From positions 186,001 through 250,000 of the forward strand of contig NZ_QPLK01000001.1 in the NCBI RefSeq assembly GCF_003340565.1: 64,000 nt of DNA, read 5' to 3'. Of the stretch, positions 38,018 through 46,731 are shown piece by piece. Position numbers and translations under genes: made by a program. Positions within the stretch are counted from its first letter, which is position 1, and each line of letters opens with the position of its first letter. The notes beneath the pieces are model-generated. The model was not told the origin of the DNA. It ran no database searches and saw only the letters and a list, made by a program, of their open reading frames with translations. This stretch comes from Rhodovulum sp. 12E13 (GTDB lineage: Bacteria > Pseudomonadota > Alphaproteobacteria > Rhodobacterales > Rhodobacteraceae).

Positions 38018-38773
38018 ATGGCGAAGAAGAACGTGCAGGGCGCGGCGGCGATGGCAGACCGTGGGGGGCAGAGTGCGGGCGACGGAAGTGCCGGTGCGCC
38101 GGACGTCTCCGTGCGCCCCGAGCGCAACAGGAAGGAACGTGCCGAAGAGATCCTGCACATCCTGCGCGGGCGCATCGCCAATCACGAGCTGCCGCCCGGC
38201 ACCCGCCTGCAGGAGGTGGAGCTGGCCGAGGAATTCGAGGTGTCGCGGGCGGCGGTCCGCGAGATCCTCGGTGCGCTCGAACAGCGCGGCCTCGTCAACC
38301 GCGTGCCCAACCGGGGCGCGGTGGTCGCTCGGCTGGAGATCGAGGAAATCTACGAGATCTTCGACGTGCGCGAGGCCCTCGAGGGGCTGTGCGTCCGGCT
38401 GGCCACGCAGAACGCGCCGCCGCAGACGTGGGATCCCTTTCTCGAGCGTTTCGGCGACGGGATGGCAGAGGCCATCGCGAAAGGAGAGGTCGAGCCCTAT
38501 ATCGACACGCTCGAGGATCTGCGCCGCGAGACGGTGCGCTGGGCCGGCAACAGCCACGCCACGCATTTCCTCGACCTGCTGCTCGAGAAGACCCACCTGA
38601 TCAAGCTCCGCGTCATGCTCCTGCCCGGGCGCGCGGCCGCGGGGCGCGAGATGCATGTCGAGATGTTGCGCCACATGCGCGCCGGCGACGCCGCGGCGGC
38701 CGAAGCGGCCAAGAAGCGCATCATCCGCTCGGCGCGCGACTGGCTGGAGCGCTACCGCAGCTTCGTGATGTAG
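38018..38773 (+). CDS. GntR family transcriptional regulator, FadR/FCD type
   Basis: A 251-residue regulator. After a hydrophilic N-terminal tail, the winged helix-turn-helix (about 42-105) reads RAEEILHILRGRIANHELPPGTRLQEVELAEEFEVSRAAVREILGALEQRGLV; the FCD effector domain (about 115-245) shows IYEIFDVREALEGLCVRLAT and HVEMLRHMRAGDAAAAEAAKKRI. FCD-type GntR proteins usually sense organic acids and repress the catabolic genes next to them. The start is uncertain: ATG 38018 gives the usual size, while 37925 adds 31 residues. It sits between the divergent Xsc-like operon and the convergent TRAP genes. The 12-mer sites upstream of three units are its likely targets. Confidence 0.85.
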   Translation: MAKKNVQGAAAMADRGGQSAGDGSAGAPDVSVRPERNRKERAEEILHILRGRIANHELPPGTRLQEVELAEEFEVSRAAVREILGALEQRGLVNRVPNRGAVVARLEIEEIYEIFDVREALEGLCVRLATQNAPPQTWDPFLERFGDGMAEAIAKGEVEPYIDTLEDLRRETVRWAGNSHATHFLDLLLEKTHLIKLRVMLLPGRAAAGREMHVEMLRHMRAGDAAAAEAAKKRIIRSARDWLERYRSFVM

Positions 38774-38797
38774 GGGCGCCGGCGCGTCCATGGCAGC

Positions 38798-40663
38798 TCA
38801 GGCGGTCTGGCCGCCGTCTGCCCGGCGCCGGCACCGCACCTCCCAGAGCGTCGCCAGGGCCACGGCGCCGAGCGCGGCAAGGGTGATCGTGACATCGGGC
38901 ATCAGCAGCGCGAGCCCGCCCACGAGCCACACGCCCCGCGCGGCCCACGACCGCGCCTCGAGCTGAAGCGCCGCCGCGAGCGAGACGATCGCAACGATCG
39001 CGATGCCGGCCTCGAACAGGATCCCGGCGGGCGTGCCGTCCATCAGGATCTGGTGGCGGTAGATGAAGAGGTAGGGCACGAGAAAGCCCGCCATGCCCAG
39101 CTTGAAGGCCGTCAGCGACACGCCCCAGACCGAGGCGCGCCCCAGCGCGGCGGCTGCGTAGCTGGCCAGTGCCACGGGCGGCGTGATCGCCGACATTGCC
39201 GCGAAGTAGAGAACGAAGAGGTGCGCCGCGATCGGTTCCACCCCCAGCCGGGTGATCGCCGGGGCCACGACGGTGCCGGTGATCGCGTAGGCCGCCACCG
39301 TGGGCAGCCCCATGCCGAGCACGATGGTCACGAGCATCGCCATGACGAGCGTCAGCAACAGGTTGCCCTCGGTCAGCGTCACGATGACCGAGGCGATCTT
39401 CAGGCCCATGCCGGTCAGGTTCAGCACACCCATGATGATGCCCGCCGTGGCGCAGGTGGCCGAGATGGCAAGGATGCTGCGCCCCGCGTCGACACTGGCC
39501 TCGGCCGCCCGCGCCGGGCCGATGCGCGTGGACTTGCTCACCCAGCTGACCAGAAAGGTGGTCGCGATGGCGAAGATCCCGGCCAGGATGATCGACGTGC
39601 CGACCCAGAGCAGCGAGACGATCAGCACGGCGGGCGGCGCAAGGAAGTAGAGCCCGGTCAGAAGGGTCTTCCGGTCGACGTTGTAGTCCTCGGCGTCGAC
39701 CCCTCCGATGCCGCGGTTGACCGCCTCGAAATGCGCCATGGCGAAGACGGCGAGGAAGTAGAGCAGCGCCGGGATGGTCGCGGCGACGATGATCGAGGAA
39801 TAGGCGATTCCCGTCATGTCGACCATCAGGAAGGCGGCCGCCCCCATCACCGGCGGCAGGATCTGCCCGCCGCTCGACGAGGCCGCCTCGACGCTCGACG
39901 AGACGCGCGGGCTGTATCCCGCGCGTTTCATCAGCGGGATGGTCATCGAGCCGGTGGCCACCACGTTGCCCGCCGAGGTGCCGTTGATCATGCCGAAGAA
40001 GCCGCTCGCGACGATCGACACCTTGGCCGGCCCGCCGCGCGCCTTGCCCGACAGCGCCATGGCGACCTTGATCAGGTAGTCGCCCGCGCCCGACGCCATC
40101 ATCAGGCTGCCGAACAGGACGAACAGGTAGATATAGGTCGCGGCCGAGCCGAGCGGGATGTTGAAGATGCCGTTGGTGGTGAAGAGATACGTCACCAGCC
40201 GCTCGAAGCTGTAGCCACGGTGGCTGACCACATCAGGCAGAACGTCGCCGAAGAGGGCGTAGAGGATCGCCACGAGCGCCAGGACGAAGATCGCCGTGCC
40301 CGCCGTCCGGCGCGTGACCTCGAGCACCGTGACAAGCAGCGCGGTGCCCAGGATGATGTCCCATTCCGAGGGGCGGACGCCCGCGCGCATCGTGATGCCG
40401 CGCAGGTCCACGGTGACGTAGATCGCGCTCCAGACGGCCGCGACGGCGAAGGCGAGGCCCGTGATGCGCGTGATCCGGTTGTCGGAGGTCAGCCCGCAGA
40501 CGCCCGCGAAGGCTACGAGCCCCGCCAGGTGCCACGCCCGGAAGATCATCGGGTCGAGCGGCCGGATTGCGAGGGCATAGAAATGGAAGAGCGCGATCGC
40601 CACGGCCAGGGCGACGATCGCCGCCTGGACCGGGCGCGCGCCGCCGGACAGGTTATTCAGCAT
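38798..40663 (-). CDS. TRAP transporter permease, fused DctQ-DctM type (TAXI system)
   Basis: A 621-residue inner-membrane protein with about 16-17 spans. The N-terminal 170 residues correspond to the small DctQ subunit, the rest to the large DctM channel subunit (TFLVSWVSKSTRIGPARAAEASVDAGRS, GMGLPTVAAYAITGTVVAPAI, LFVLYFAAMSAITPPVALASYAAAALG). Together with the TAXI-type binding protein it imports an organic acid using the Na+ or H+ gradient. It follows the binding-protein gene after 75 bp containing a strong hairpin. The stop is convergent with the regulator gene. Confidence 0.92.
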   Translation of the reverse strand: MLNNLSGGARPVQAAIVALAVAIALFHFYALAIRPLDPMIFRAWHLAGLVAFAGVCGLTSDNRITRITGLAFAVAAVWSAIYVTVDLRGITMRAGVRPSEWDIILGTALLVTVLEVTRRTAGTAIFVLALVAILYALFGDVLPDVVSHRGYSFERLVTYLFTTNGIFNIPLGSAATYIYLFVLFGSLMMASGAGDYLIKVAMALSGKARGGPAKVSIVASGFFGMINGTSAGNVVATGSMTIPLMKRAGYSPRVSSSVEAASSSGGQILPPVMGAAAFLMVDMTGIAYSSIIVAATIPALLYFLAVFAMAHFEAVNRGIGGVDAEDYNVDRKTLLTGLYFLAPPAVLIVSLLWVGTSIILAGIFAIATTFLVSWVSKSTRIGPARAAEASVDAGRSILAISATCATAGIIMGVLNLTGMGLKIASVIVTLTEGNLLLTLVMAMLVTIVLGMGLPTVAAYAITGTVVAPAITRLGVEPIAAHLFVLYFAAMSAITPPVALASYAAAALGRASVWGVSLTAFKLGMAGFLVPYLFIYRHQILMDGTPAGILFEAGIAIVAIVSLAAALQLEARSWAARGVWLVGGLALLMPDVTITLAALGAVALATLWEVRCRRRADGGQTA

Positions 40664-40701
40664 CAGGCCCCTCGGGCGGTCGGGCTGCGGTGGGGATGGG
40701 C

Positions 40702-40729
40702 GCGCCGGGGCCGTTGTCGACCCCGGCGC
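40702..40729 (-). promoter_or_regulatory. Hairpin between TRAP binding protein and permease genes
   Basis: Arms GCGCCGGGG and CCCCGGCGC, nine perfect base pairs, with a 10-base loop and no T tail. It lies 10 bp after the stop of the binding-protein gene. Such hairpins often slow 3' decay or cause partial termination so that much more binding protein than permease is made. Confidence 0.55.
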
Positions 40730-40738
40730 CGATCAGCT

Positions 40739-41707
40739 TCAGGAGCCGCTGCCGTCGCCGCGCAGCCGGTCGGGAATCTCGACGCCCTGCTCCTCGTAGT
40801 AGCGCAGCGCGCCGGGATGCAGCGGGATCGTGATCTCGCCGACGTTCTCGAGCTGCACGTAGCGCGAGGCCGGGTGCGCCTCGATCATCGCGTCCTGGTT
40901 CTCGAACACTGCCTTGACGATCTCGTAGACCGTATCGTCGGGCATGTCGGCGTTCGTGATGAGGAAGTTCCAGACCGTCAGCGTCTCCTGGTCCTCGGTC
41001 ACCGCCTCGTAGGTGCCGGCCGGCACGATGCCGGTGCCGAAATAGGGGTATTCCTCGATGAAGGCGCGGCTGATCTCGGGCGGCAGGGTGATCAGGTTGA
41101 TCGGGTCGGTGGATTCGTTCTCGGCGACCGCTGGGTGCGGCAGGCCCGCCGTGGTGAAGGCGGCGTCGATCTGCCCGTCGCGCAGCAGGTTGACGATGTC
41201 GGAGAAGCCCGCATTGACCATGCGCGAGGGCGTGACGCCCGTCTGCTCGTATACGACGCGGCCGTAGGTGTCGGGCGTGCCGCCGGTCGGGCCCATGGCG
41301 ACGACATTGCCGTCGAGATCCTGGAAGCTCTCGATGCCCGAGGTCTCGAGCGACCACCACGTGAAGAAGCTGGGATACATCGGCAGCACGGCGCGGATAT
41401 TGTCGTATTCCTCGCCGTCGGCCCATTCGATGCCGTTGAAGCCCTCGTAGGCGGGGGCCGCGGTCGACAGGCCGAGCTGCATCTCGCCCGCATCGACCAG
41501 CTGGATGTTGTGCAGCGGGCCGCCCGTCACCTCGACATTGGCGTCCATGCCCGCCTGGCTCAGCACGTTCGCGAGGCCGCCGGCCCAGACATAGTAGGTG
41601 CCGCCGACCGAGGCCGCGCCGATGGTGACGTTGTCCTGTGCATGGGCCGCGGAGCCGATCGCCACCGCGAAGGCGGCCGAGGCCGCCGCTTTGCCAATCG
41701 TTCTCAT
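40739..41707 (-). CDS. TAXI family TRAP transporter solute-binding protein
   Basis: A 322-residue periplasmic protein with signal peptide (MRTIGKAAASAAFAVAIGSA, cleaved after AHAQ) and the TAXI-family opening VTIGAASVGGTYYVWAGGLANVLSQ, followed by NVEVTGGPLHNIQLVDAGEMQLGL and AAFTTAGLPHPAV. It captures the substrate and delivers it to the fused permease. TAXI substrates known so far are small organic acids such as glutamate or dicarboxylates; nothing here fixes the ligand. ATG 41707 follows GGAGG. An operator 12-mer lies 92-103 bp upstream, so this pair appears to be its own transcription unit. Confidence 0.92.
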   Translation of the reverse strand: MRTIGKAAASAAFAVAIGSAAHAQDNVTIGAASVGGTYYVWAGGLANVLSQAGMDANVEVTGGPLHNIQLVDAGEMQLGLSTAAPAYEGFNGIEWADGEEYDNIRAVLPMYPSFFTWWSLETSGIESFQDLDGNVVAMGPTGGTPDTYGRVVYEQTGVTPSRMVNAGFSDIVNLLRDGQIDAAFTTAGLPHPAVAENESTDPINLITLPPEISRAFIEEYPYFGTGIVPAGTYEAVTEDQETLTVWNFLITNADMPDDTVYEIVKAVFENQDAMIEAHPASRYVQLENVGEITIPLHPGALRYYEEQGVEIPDRLRGDGSGS

Positions 41708-41798
41708 CTTTTCCTCCCTCTCGGTGTCTCGTCGCGGAACAGGGCGACCCTGGCGGCTGCATTCTCCTGCGTGGGCAGGTTGGCAAGAACGGGGCATA

Positions 41799-41810
41799 AA
41801 TGTCAACAAT
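41799..41810. promoter_or_regulatory. Operator 12-mer AATGTCAACAAT, copy 2 (TRAP genes)
   Basis: Exactly the same 12-mer as at 37850-37861, in an AT-rich pocket of the spacer between the membrane transporter stop (41855) and the TAXI gene start (41707). On the minus strand it contains TTGACA; no good -10 follows at 17 bp, so it looks more like a protein site than a simple -35 box. Confidence 0.6.
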
Positions 41811-41854
41811 TTAGTCGCGTATCTTGCCGACCTTTCTGTTGGCTGCCCAGTGCC

Positions 41855-43234
41855 TCAGCCCATCAGGGCGTTGAGGGCCACGAGCAGGCCGATTCCGGCG
41901 CTGGCGAATCCGACCAGCAGCACGGCGCTGTCGCTGAAGATGACCGATGCCCGGCGCACGCCGAACATGCCCGTCGAGACGATCATGATCAGGCCCGCCG
42001 GCGCGATCATCGCGCTGCACCCCCAGCCGAGCAGCACTGCGGCGCCGACGACGAGGTCGTGCACCTGCGTGTCGACGCTGGCGAAGACGGCGAGCAGGAT
42101 CGAGGCGATCACGATGGGATGCCCGCCCATCACCACGACGGCCATCATCCCCCCGACGATCCCGGCCACCAGCAGGGGCGCGGGGATGTCGGGTGTCAGC
42201 ACGCCGCGCACCGTCCCCTCGACCGTCGGGCTCGCCCGCATCACCGCACCGAGGGTGAAGGCCCAGGCGACGATGGAGATCTCGGCCCCAAGGCGTCCGA
42301 GCGAGCGCCCTGTCGCCGTGAGGGCCTGGCGCACGCCGCCGCCCGGCTGCATCGTCAGCAGGGCGGCGGCAAGCGGCGGCAGCGTCAGCGCCGCGGCTTC
42401 GAGCGTCGACAGCCCCGTGGCCGACCGCAGGCCGACGATGAAGACGGCGGTCGCCACGACCCAGGGGAGGATGCCGCTGAGCCCGCGCACGCCATCGGCA
42501 GCGAGCGCCAGACGGTTCGGCACCCTGATGCGGGCGAAGGCCACGCCGAGGCCGAGAGCGGCGAGGGCGAGGCCTACCAGCACGAATTTCCACAAGGCGA
42601 TCTGCGGCATGAACTCCGAAACCACGGCCATCGCCACGAAGACGGGCGACCAGATGACCGACAGGCACACCCCGAAGATCGCCGCGAGCGCGAGGTCGCG
42701 CCGCTCGCGCTCGCCCGCATCGGCCGGGACGACGGGCGACAGGACGGCGAAGGCGCCGACCGTCAGGGTGCTCCCGATCAGGTGCCCGCCGATCAGCACG
42801 AGGCCCTTCTTCCGCTCCGGATCGGCCGCGGCGACCCGGTCGCGGTAGTCGACGAGGCGCCGGTCGCCCGCCACGGCGTTGCGCAGCAGGAAGACCGAGG
42901 GCAGGAAGGCCGCGAAGATCATGGCGTCCTGAAAGCCCCCGATCGCCTCGGGCCCCGCCGCATCGACATGCACGAGGGCGGCGATACCCGCCAGCAGCAG
43001 CAGCGTGAGCACGCGCGTGCCGAGGTCGCCGGTCGCCAACGCGAGCGCGAGGAAGGTCAGGAACAGCCCGCTTGCGCCCCATGTGACCGGGCCCGGCACA
43101 TCGAACAGCAGCCGCGCCACCTCGATCGGCCAGAGTATCGCGAGCACGAGCCCCATGACGCGGAAGATCTGCCCGCCCGGAGACGGGGGCGCCGCCGCGG
43201 CGCCGGGCAGAACCGGGCGTGCGTCACGCGGCAT
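41855..43234 (-). CDS. Polytopic membrane protein, possible organic-anion transporter
   Basis: A 459-residue integral membrane protein with about 12 spans. Spans are regularly spaced and the middle loops carry charged residues (GDRRLVDYRDRVAAADPERKK). Phrases such as IVGGMMAVVVMGGHPIVIASILLAV and WGCSAMIAPAGLIMIVSTGMFG recall large ion-transporter-superfamily permeases (DctM/anion-transporter-like), but I do not recognise the family. It lacks the GGADGP-type motif of the beta subunit of Na+-pumping decarboxylases. It is last in the unit CoA-transferase, carboxyltransferases, transporter, which suggests export or import of a pathway acid. Confidence 0.6.
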   Translation of the reverse strand: MPRDARPVLPGAAAAPPSPGGQIFRVMGLVLAILWPIEVARLLFDVPGPVTWGASGLFLTFLALALATGDLGTRVLTLLLLAGIAALVHVDAAGPEAIGGFQDAMIFAAFLPSVFLLRNAVAGDRRLVDYRDRVAAADPERKKGLVLIGGHLIGSTLTVGAFAVLSPVVPADAGERERRDLALAAIFGVCLSVIWSPVFVAMAVVSEFMPQIALWKFVLVGLALAALGLGVAFARIRVPNRLALAADGVRGLSGILPWVVATAVFIVGLRSATGLSTLEAAALTLPPLAAALLTMQPGGGVRQALTATGRSLGRLGAEISIVAWAFTLGAVMRASPTVEGTVRGVLTPDIPAPLLVAGIVGGMMAVVVMGGHPIVIASILLAVFASVDTQVHDLVVGAAVLLGWGCSAMIAPAGLIMIVSTGMFGVRRASVIFSDSAVLLVGFASAGIGLLVALNALMG

Positions 43235-43304
43235 CGCCGTGCCTCCACGGGGGCCGGATCCGGCCCGGTGCCGCCCTGCGCGCGCCGGCCCGCCTCATCG
43301 GCGG

Positions 43305-44936
43305 TCAGGGCTGCACGCCGCCGCGCAGCCGCGGGCCGAGCTCGATCCGCTGGCGCCGCTCGGCAAGCTCGACGAACTCGCACAGCACGGGGCGTGTCTC
43401 GCGCGGGTCGATGATCTCTTCCACGGCGAAGGCCTCGGCGCTGCGGAAGGGCGAGGCATAGGCGGCGAACTCGGCCTCGATCTCGCGCTCGCGCGCCGCG
43501 GGGTCGGGCGCGGCGCGGATGTCGCGGGCGAAGGCCGCGGCGACGCCCCCCTGCACCGGCAGCGAGCCCCACTCGGCCGAGGGCCAGGCGAGCTTGAGGT
43601 CGATGTCGTTCTTGTTGCAGGTGGCCATGCCGGCCATGCCGTAGCACTTGCGGATCACCAGCGTCAGCGTCGGCACCTTGAGCCGTCCGGCGGCGAAGAC
43701 CGCGCGCATCCCCTCGCGCAGGGTGCCCTCGCGCTCGGCCTTCTCGCCCACCATGAAGCCGGGCACGTCGACGAAGAAGACGATGGGCAGGTGGAAGGTG
43801 TCGCACAGCTCCATAAAATGGACCTGCTTGCGCGCGGCCGCGGCATCCATCGCGCCGCCATAGACCATCGGGTTGTTCGCCACGATCCCGACGGGCCGGC
43901 CGCCGAGCCGGGCGAGCATGGTGATCAGCGGCTTTCCGTTGGTCGGGCAGATCTCGAAGCCGGACTCGCGGTCGATCACCAGCTTGAGCAGCTTGCGCAT
44001 GTCGTAGGGCTGGGTGCGCTTCTGCGGCACGACGCTCGCCAGCCCCTCCTCGCGGCGGTCGGCGGGGTCGTCGGCCGGCAGGACGGGTGGCGCCTCCCAC
44101 ACGTTGGAGGGCAGGTAGGAGAGGAAGCGGCGAATCTGCGCGAACGCCTCCTCCTCGGTGTCGGCGGCGTTGTGGATCGTGCCGGCGGCGTCGACGGCCA
44201 CCGCCGCGCCGCCTAGCGCCTCCTTGTCGATCTCGGTGCCGAGGGATCGCTTCACCACCGGGGGGCCGGCGGCGAAGATCTGGCTGCGGCCGCGCACCAT
44301 GACCGAGAAATGCGACAGGATCGCCCGGCCCGCGGGCCCGCCTGCCGCGGTGCCCAGGACCGCCGAGGCGACCGGCACCGCGCCGAGCAGCGACACGGAG
44401 CGCTCGAAGCCGTGCACGCCGGGAAACACGCTGTGGCCGCGCTTCCTGATCGACGTGACGCTGCCGCCTGCGCCGTCGATCAGGTTGACCAGAGGGATGC
44501 GGTAGTGCCACGCGAGATCCTCGACGAAGCCGCCCTGTCCGCCCTTGCGCCGCTGGCTGCCGAAAGTCGTGCCACCGCGCACGGTGAAATCCTCGCCGCC
44601 GAGCGCCACCGGCCGCCCGTCGATCCGGGCGAGGCCGGCGACGTAGGGAGCCGGCGTGACCGACACCAGCCTGTTCTCGGAGTCGTAGCTGCCCGCGCCC
44701 GCGAGGCTGCCCACCTCGCGGAAGCTGCCCGCATCGGTCAACGCGGCGATGCGCTCGCGGATCGTCAGCCGGCCTGCCGCGTGCTGGCGCTCGATGGCGG
44801 CCTCGCCCCCCTGGCGCAGCGCCTGCTCGCGGCGGAAGGCGAGCTCCTCCAGCGGGTCGTCCCAGTCGTGCCCGGTCTCGGCCCCGGTCTCGGTCTCGGC
44901 CCCGGTCTGTGCGGTGCGGTTTCCGTCCCGGCTCAT
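43305..44936 (-). CDS. Acyl-CoA carboxyltransferase subunit (second of two)
   Basis: A 543-residue carboxyltransferase of the AccD/PccB/MccB family with two crotonase-like halves. N-half: RLTIRERIAALTDAGSF, FTVRGGTTFGSQRRKGGQGGFVEDL, LIDGAGGSVTSIRKRG. C-half: KPLITMLARLGGRPVGIVANNPMVYGGAMDAAAARKQVHFMELCDTFHLPIVFFVDVPGFMVGEKAE and YGMAGMATCNKNDIDL. It transfers CO2 between biotin and an acyl-CoA, in either direction. ATG 44936 overlaps the stop of the biotin-carrier gene. Having two different full-length carboxyltransferases in one operon is unusual and suggests a heteromeric complex. The N-terminus is extended by an acidic low-complexity tail. Confidence 0.85.
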   Translation of the reverse strand: MSRDGNRTAQTGAETETGAETGHDWDDPLEELAFRREQALRQGGEAAIERQHAAGRLTIRERIAALTDAGSFREVGSLAGAGSYDSENRLVSVTPAPYVAGLARIDGRPVALGGEDFTVRGGTTFGSQRRKGGQGGFVEDLAWHYRIPLVNLIDGAGGSVTSIRKRGHSVFPGVHGFERSVSLLGAVPVASAVLGTAAGGPAGRAILSHFSVMVRGRSQIFAAGPPVVKRSLGTEIDKEALGGAAVAVDAAGTIHNAADTEEEAFAQIRRFLSYLPSNVWEAPPVLPADDPADRREEGLASVVPQKRTQPYDMRKLLKLVIDRESGFEICPTNGKPLITMLARLGGRPVGIVANNPMVYGGAMDAAAARKQVHFMELCDTFHLPIVFFVDVPGFMVGEKAEREGTLREGMRAVFAAGRLKVPTLTLVIRKCYGMAGMATCNKNDIDLKLAWPSAEWGSLPVQGGVAAAFARDIRAAPDPAAREREIEAEFAAYASPFRSAEAFAVEEIIDPRETRPVLCEFVELAERRQRIELGPRLRGGVQP

Positions 44937-45154
44937 GCCGACACCACGCAGACGACATCGCCCTCCGCGACCGGGTCGCCCTCCGCCACGCGGAGCTCGG
45001 ACAGGCTGCCGGCCGCGGGCGCCTCGATCGGGATCTCCATCTTCATCGACTCGAGGATCATGATCGCCTCGCCCTCGGCAACCGCCTCGCCCGCCTGCTT
45101 GACGATCTTCCACACCGTGCCCGTCACGTCCGCCGCGACCTCGTGATCCGCCAC
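44933..45154 (-). CDS. Single-domain biotin carrier protein
   Basis: A 73-residue biotinyl domain with the modification site MILESMKMEIPIEAP, the lysine between two methionines near residue 38. It starts at GTG 45154, preceded by AGAGGAG, 35 bp behind the first carboxyltransferase gene, and its stop overlaps the second (ATGA). It carries CO2 on biotin between active sites. In propionyl-CoA-type enzymes this domain is fused to biotin carboxylase; here it is free, and no biotin carboxylase is in the operon. Either a carboxylase from elsewhere (for example PccA at 59383) charges it, or the complex works as a decarboxylase. Confidence 0.87.
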   Translation of the reverse strand: MADHEVAADVTGTVWKIVKQAGEAVAEGEAIMILESMKMEIPIEAPAAGSLSELRVAEGDPVAEGDVVCVVSA

Positions 45155-45189
45155 TTTCGCTCTCCTCTTTCGCCCCGGCGGCGCCAGGC

Positions 45190-46731
45190 TCAATACGTCG
45201 TCGGCCAGCCCGCCATCCGGTGCCGGCCGATGCCGCCCGTCAGACCCGCCTGGTGCACCTCGAGCATGCGGATCAGGTGGGCGCGCGTGTCTTCGGGCGC
45301 GATCACCGCCTGTGCGGCGAAGATCTCGGCAAGCCCCCAGACGGTGTTGTCGCGCGCCATGTCGGCGCGCAGCCGATCGCGCTCGGCCTCGTCGACGTCG
45401 CGGCCCCACGTGACGACCTCGACCGCATAGGCCGGATCCATGAAGCTGATCTCGGCGCCGGGCCAGGCCATCACCTCGTCCGAGTTCCGCCCGCCGCCCA
45501 TGTTGAGATACGCCTGCCCGTAGCTCTTGCGCATGATCACCGACAGCTTCGGAACAGTGCACATCTGCAGCGCGGTCATGAAGTTCATGATCTTGCCCGG
45601 GGCCTTCATCCGCTCGCCCTCGACGCCGATCACGAAGCCGGGCGTGTCGACGAAGAGCAGCAGCGGGATGTTGAACGAGTCGCACATCACGATGAACCGC
45701 GTGCACTTCTCGCAGGCCGGCACGTCCATCGCGCCCGCCTTGTGGCGCGGGTTGTTGGCCACGATCCCCACGGTCTGCCCGTCCATCCGGGCGAGGCCGG
45801 TGACGGCGGGGCGTCCGAAGGCGGGCTTCATCTCGAAGAAGCTGCCGGGGTCGACGATGGCCTGGACCATCTTGCGCATGTCGTAGACCTGCCGGCGGCT
45901 CTCGGGCAGCGTCTTGCGGATCGCCGCGGCCGCCTCTTCCCCGATCTCGCCCGGCGGCTCGGCGCGCGGCGGGGCCTCGTTGCGGTGCGAGGGCAGGTAG
46001 GACAGGAAGCGCCGGATCAGGTCGATCGCCTCCGCGTCGGTCTCTGCCACCCGGTCGATCAGGCCCGTCACCTCCGAGTGCAGCTTCCAGCCGCCCAGCT
46101 CCTCGGGCTCCACCGTCTGCCCGATGGCCGCCGAGGCGAGCAGCGGGCTCGCCACCGCCATCGTCGCGCCCTTCCGCATCACGGCGAAGTCGGACAGGCA
46201 GGTATACCATGCCGACGAGCCGTAGCATTGCCCCAGAACGGCCGAGGCCCAAGGGCTTTCGCGCTCGCGCACGTATTGCTGCGGGTCGTTGCCCAGCTGG
46301 GTGCCCATGCCGCGGGCGCCCATGTTGTCGGGCATCCGCGCGCCGGAGCTTTCGCCGAAGAAGACGATGGGAAAGCCCCGCTCGGTCGCCACGCGCTTGA
46401 CGTGTCCGATCTTCTTCATGTTGGTCTGGCTGCTCGACGCGCCCTTGACCGTGAAATCGTTGGAAACGACCGCCACCGGCCGCCCCGCCACCCGGCCGAA
46501 CCCGCTCAGCTTGCCGTCGCGCGGGGTGGTCTCGGGGTCGGCGCCCGGCGCGGAGGAGACGGCGAGAAGCCCGCTCTCGACGAAGCTGCCGGGGTCGACC
46601 AGCCGCTCGACCCTTTCCTCGGCGTTCAGAAGGCCCGCCTCGCGCCGCCGCGCCAGCTTTGCCGCGCCGCCCATCGCGCGGGCGCGCGCCTCGCGGGCGC
46701 GCAGTTCGGCCGTGTCGTCCTCAGCTGCCAT
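45190..46731 (-). CDS. Acyl-CoA carboxyltransferase subunit (first of two)
   Basis: A 513-residue carboxyltransferase. Crotonase-like halves show SNDFTVKGASSSQTNMKK, IVFFGESSGARMPDNMGARGMG and, in the second half, QTVGIVANNPRHKAGAMDVPACEKCTRFIVMCDSFNIPLLLFVDTPGFVIGVEGE and SYGQAYLNMGGGRNSDEVMAWPGAEISFM. It resembles the methylmalonyl/propionyl-CoA decarboxylase or carboxylase class. ATG 46731 overlaps the CoA-transferase gene by 11 bp and has AAAGGTG upstream. It is clearly distinct from the canonical PccB at 55750 and from its operon partner at 43305. Confidence 0.85.
   Translation of the reverse strand: MAAEDDTAELRAREARARAMGGAAKLARRREAGLLNAEERVERLVDPGSFVESGLLAVSSAPGADPETTPRDGKLSGFGRVAGRPVAVVSNDFTVKGASSSQTNMKKIGHVKRVATERGFPIVFFGESSGARMPDNMGARGMGTQLGNDPQQYVRERESPWASAVLGQCYGSSAWYTCLSDFAVMRKGATMAVASPLLASAAIGQTVEPEELGGWKLHSEVTGLIDRVAETDAEAIDLIRRFLSYLPSHRNEAPPRAEPPGEIGEEAAAAIRKTLPESRRQVYDMRKMVQAIVDPGSFFEMKPAFGRPAVTGLARMDGQTVGIVANNPRHKAGAMDVPACEKCTRFIVMCDSFNIPLLLFVDTPGFVIGVEGERMKAPGKIMNFMTALQMCTVPKLSVIMRKSYGQAYLNMGGGRNSDEVMAWPGAEISFMDPAYAVEVVTWGRDVDEAERDRLRADMARDNTVWGLAEIFAAQAVIAPEDTRAHLIRMLEVHQAGLTGGIGRHRMAGWPTTY

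Noticed and set aside
41855-43234. Membrane protein as the beta subunit of a sodium-pumping decarboxylase
   Set aside because: The conserved GGADGP-type motif and other landmarks of that family are missing.
39053-43414. Very long plus-strand open frame (1453 codons) opposite the TRAP and carboxyltransferase genes
   Set aside because: His/Arg/Asp/Gly-rich composition typical of the antisense of GC-rich genes; the minus-strand genes have clear families, starts and spacing.
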